Positions 15,451 through 16,630 of a DNA stretch of 16,630 nt are shown here, piece after piece (positions within the stretch are counted from its first letter, which is position 1; each line of letters begins with the position of its first letter). The notes beneath the pieces were generated by a model. It searched no databases. It saw only the letters and a list, made by a program, of their open reading frames with translations, and was not told where the DNA came from. A program made the position numbers and the translations under genes. The stretch is from Flavobacteriaceae bacterium (GTDB lineage Bacteria > Bacteroidota > Bacteroidia > Flavobacteriales > Flavobacteriaceae), in the NCBI GenBank assembly GCA_030625995.1, contig DAOUPU010000035.1, positions 1 through 16,630 on the forward strand, given 5' to 3'.

Positions 15451-15640
15451 ACCCACTTTATGCATTGGAACTTCGTAATGAGGGTCTAAACAGCAACCCG
15501 CCTTGCCGGCGTGGCAGGTAAATCAGGGAGTTTTATTGGTTTTAGCATAGCACCGTTATGGTTAAATCAAAAAACTCAATGAAGTTTCTGATTTGCAGAT
15601 GTTTAGAAACGGAATAGATTTTCAAATGCATAAAGCGGGT
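15451..15640 (-). mobile_element. MITE-like element, copy B (inverted relative to copy A)
   Basis: This 190-bp non-coding element has terminal inverted repeats ACCCACTTTATGCATTGGAA and ACCCGCTTTATGCATTTGAA (18 of 20 positions match). It is flanked on both sides by TAA (15448-15450 and 15641-15643), a 3-bp target duplication. Its reverse complement aligns along nearly the whole length with 10541-10731, by eye at roughly two thirds identity. An internal palindrome CCCGCC...GGCAGG lies near 15501-15520. It sits in the divergent region between the TIM-barrel lipoprotein (start 15369) and the GMC gene (start 15771). Nothing else in 15370-15770 looks coding; 15642-15770 is the GMC promoter region. 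Confidence 0.75.
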
Positions 15641-15732
15641 TAAACCTTATTTATCGTAACGTAGATAATTTTCGGTTAAAAAATGATTAATATAATTTAA
15701 CAAATTGATTTTAATAACTAATAAAGAATTAA

Positions 15733-15740
15733 TAGGTTTG
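15733..15740 (+). promoter_or_regulatory. -7 promoter element of the GMC gene
   Basis: TAGGTTTG is an exact match to the Bacteroidota -7 consensus TAnnTTTG, placing the transcription start near 15746, about 25 bases before the GMC start codon. The nearest upstream TTG (15705-15707) is 25 bp away, somewhat far for a standard -33 element, so the promoter may need an activator. Confidence 0.5.
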
Positions 15741-15770
15741 TATTTATTTTAAAATATTAATAATTAGTAT

Positions 15771-16630
15771 ATGAATACAGAAGAAAAGTATGATGTAATT
15801 GTAATAGGTACAGGTATTACAGGAGGATGGGCGGCTAAGGAACTTTGTGAGAACGGATTGAAGATATTGGTACTTGAAAGAGGAAGAATGGTGCAGCATA
15901 TTAAAGATTACACTACGGCAAATCTGGATCCGTGGGATTTTGAACATCGGGGTGAGAAAAATCCAAAAGATATTGAAAGACAGCTCAAACAAAACAGCAC
16001 CGGCTACACTACAAAACCTGAAAGCAGCCATTGGTTTGTCGATGATATTAAACATCCATATAACGAAACTAAACGATTTGATTGGATGAGAGGATATCAT
16101 GTTGGCGGACGCTCAATAACTTGGGGTAGGCAATCTTATCGCTTAAGTGAAATGGATTTTAAGGCAAATAAAAAAGATGGATATGGAGTGGATTGGCCAA
16201 TTAGATATAAAGATATTGCACCCTGGTACGATAAAGTAGAAGAATATATAGGAGTATGCGGAACGAATGAAGGGCTTGCCCAATTACCGGATGGTAAATT
16301 CTCTGAAGCCATGGATCTTACTTGTATAGAAAAAGATCTGGTTGAAAAGGTGGCCGATAATTTCGAGGGAAGGGTGGTAACTAACGCGAGAACTGCACAT
16401 ATTACTGGTGACGCTCCTCATGAAGGAAGATCGAAATGCCAGTTTAGAGATCGATGTATCAGAGGATGTCCATTTGGAGGGTATTTTAGTAGTAATGCCT
16501 CTACCCTACCGGCGGCAGAAAGAACAGGGAATATGACCTTAAGACCTAATTCTATTGTTCATGAAATTGTATATGATGAAAAATCCAAGCTTGCTACAGG
16601 CGTAAAGGTGATTGATGCGGTAAGCAAAGA
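15771..16630 (+). CDS. GMC-family FAD oxidoreductase, N-terminal part (runs off the window)
   Basis: The frame starts with MNTEEKYDVIVIGTG at 15771 and is open to the window end, giving about 286 residues of a protein usually near 550-570. The FAD-binding motif G14-x-G16-x2-G19 (VIGTGITGGWAA) ends in LVLERG. The GMC signature region GYHVGGRSITWGRQSYRL follows, then a second block VDWPIRYKDIAPWYDKVEEYIG. C223-x5-C229-x3-C233 (KCQFRDRCIRGCPFGG) resembles the cysteine cluster of gluconate/fructose/glucose dehydrogenase large subunits, where it binds an Fe-S cluster that passes electrons on. No signal peptide is visible; relatives are often co-exported with a small Tat-signal partner subunit, which would lie outside the window. 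Role inferred from context: oxidation of glycosides to 3-keto glycosides. Confidence 0.88.
   Translation, partial: MNTEEKYDVIVIGTGITGGWAAKELCENGLKILVLERGRMVQHIKDYTTANLDPWDFEHRGEKNPKDIERQLKQNSTGYTTKPESSHWFVDDIKHPYNETKRFDWMRGYHVGGRSITWGRQSYRLSEMDFKANKKDGYGVDWPIRYKDIAPWYDKVEEYIGVCGTNEGLAQLPDGKFSEAMDLTCIEKDLVEKVADNFEGRVVTNARTAHITGDAPHEGRSKCQFRDRCIRGCPFGGYFSSNASTLPAAERTGNMTLRPNSIVHEIVYDEKSKLATGVKVIDAVSK

Noticed and set aside
10541..15640. Inversion of the operon by homologous recombination between the two elements
   Set aside because: The copies are only about 190 bp and clearly diverged, too little for efficient recombination; transposase action remains possible.

Overview
The window is A+T-rich chromosomal DNA from a member of the Bacteroidota, most likely a marine or environmental Flavobacteriales. 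The evidence is the set of protein families (DUF1080 lipoproteins, Tat-exported Gfo/Idh/MocA oxidoreductases, xylose-isomerase-like TIM barrels, an FG-GAP protein followed by a haloperoxidase-like lipoprotein), loose lipoboxes, the lack of clear Shine-Dalgarno sequences and a TAnnTTTG-type -7 promoter element. No rRNA, tRNA, CRISPR array or intact insertion sequence is visible.

Layout. (1) 1-3133, plus strand: the C-terminal end of an FG-GAP/VCBS-repeat protein, translationally coupled to a vanadium-haloperoxidase/PAP2-like lipoprotein, then a membrane-anchored SRPBCC plus GyrI-like protein. A perfect 15-bp hairpin closes this unit. (2) 3200-5174, minus strand: an OmpR-type response regulator and its sensor kinase. 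Upstream lies a phased array of TTAAyC direct repeats that looks like the regulator's operator, followed by a plus-strand promoter-like sequence and a terminator-like hairpin. (3) 5512-7665, plus strand: a NapH/NosR-like polyferredoxin membrane protein and a dihydrodiol-dehydrogenase-like Gfo/Idh/MocA enzyme. (4) 7666-7997: a dispersed GC-rich palindromic repeat and a strong bidirectional terminator. (5) 7998-10359, minus strand: a DUF1080 lipoprotein and a Tat-exported Gfo/Idh/MocA protein. (6) 10964-15369, minus strand: a tight operon encoding a TIM-barrel lipoprotein, a cytoplasmic Gfo/Idh/MocA enzyme, a VOC protein, a cytoplasmic TIM-barrel enzyme and a second DUF1080 lipoprotein. (7) 15771 to the window end, plus strand: the N-terminal half of a GMC-family FAD oxidoreductase.

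Blocks 5-7 read as one functional locus. GMC and Gfo/Idh/MocA oxidoreductases, xylose-isomerase-like TIM barrels and DUF1080 (3-keto-disaccharide hydrolase family) are the parts used in stepwise glycoside cleavage through 3-keto sugars (oxidation, elimination/hydration, reduction). Signal peptides split the set into a periplasmic group (two DUF1080 lipoproteins, one TIM-barrel lipoprotein, the Tat-exported oxidoreductase) and a cytoplasmic group (TIM barrel, VOC protein, Gfo/Idh/MocA). Substrate and reaction order are inference.

The most notable non-coding signal is a pair of homologous elements of about 190 bp at 10541-10731 and 15451-15640, in opposite orientation. Each has terminal inverted repeats and a matching 3-bp TNA flank. 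They look like MITEs of the IS5/IS1031 type and exactly bracket the five-gene operon.
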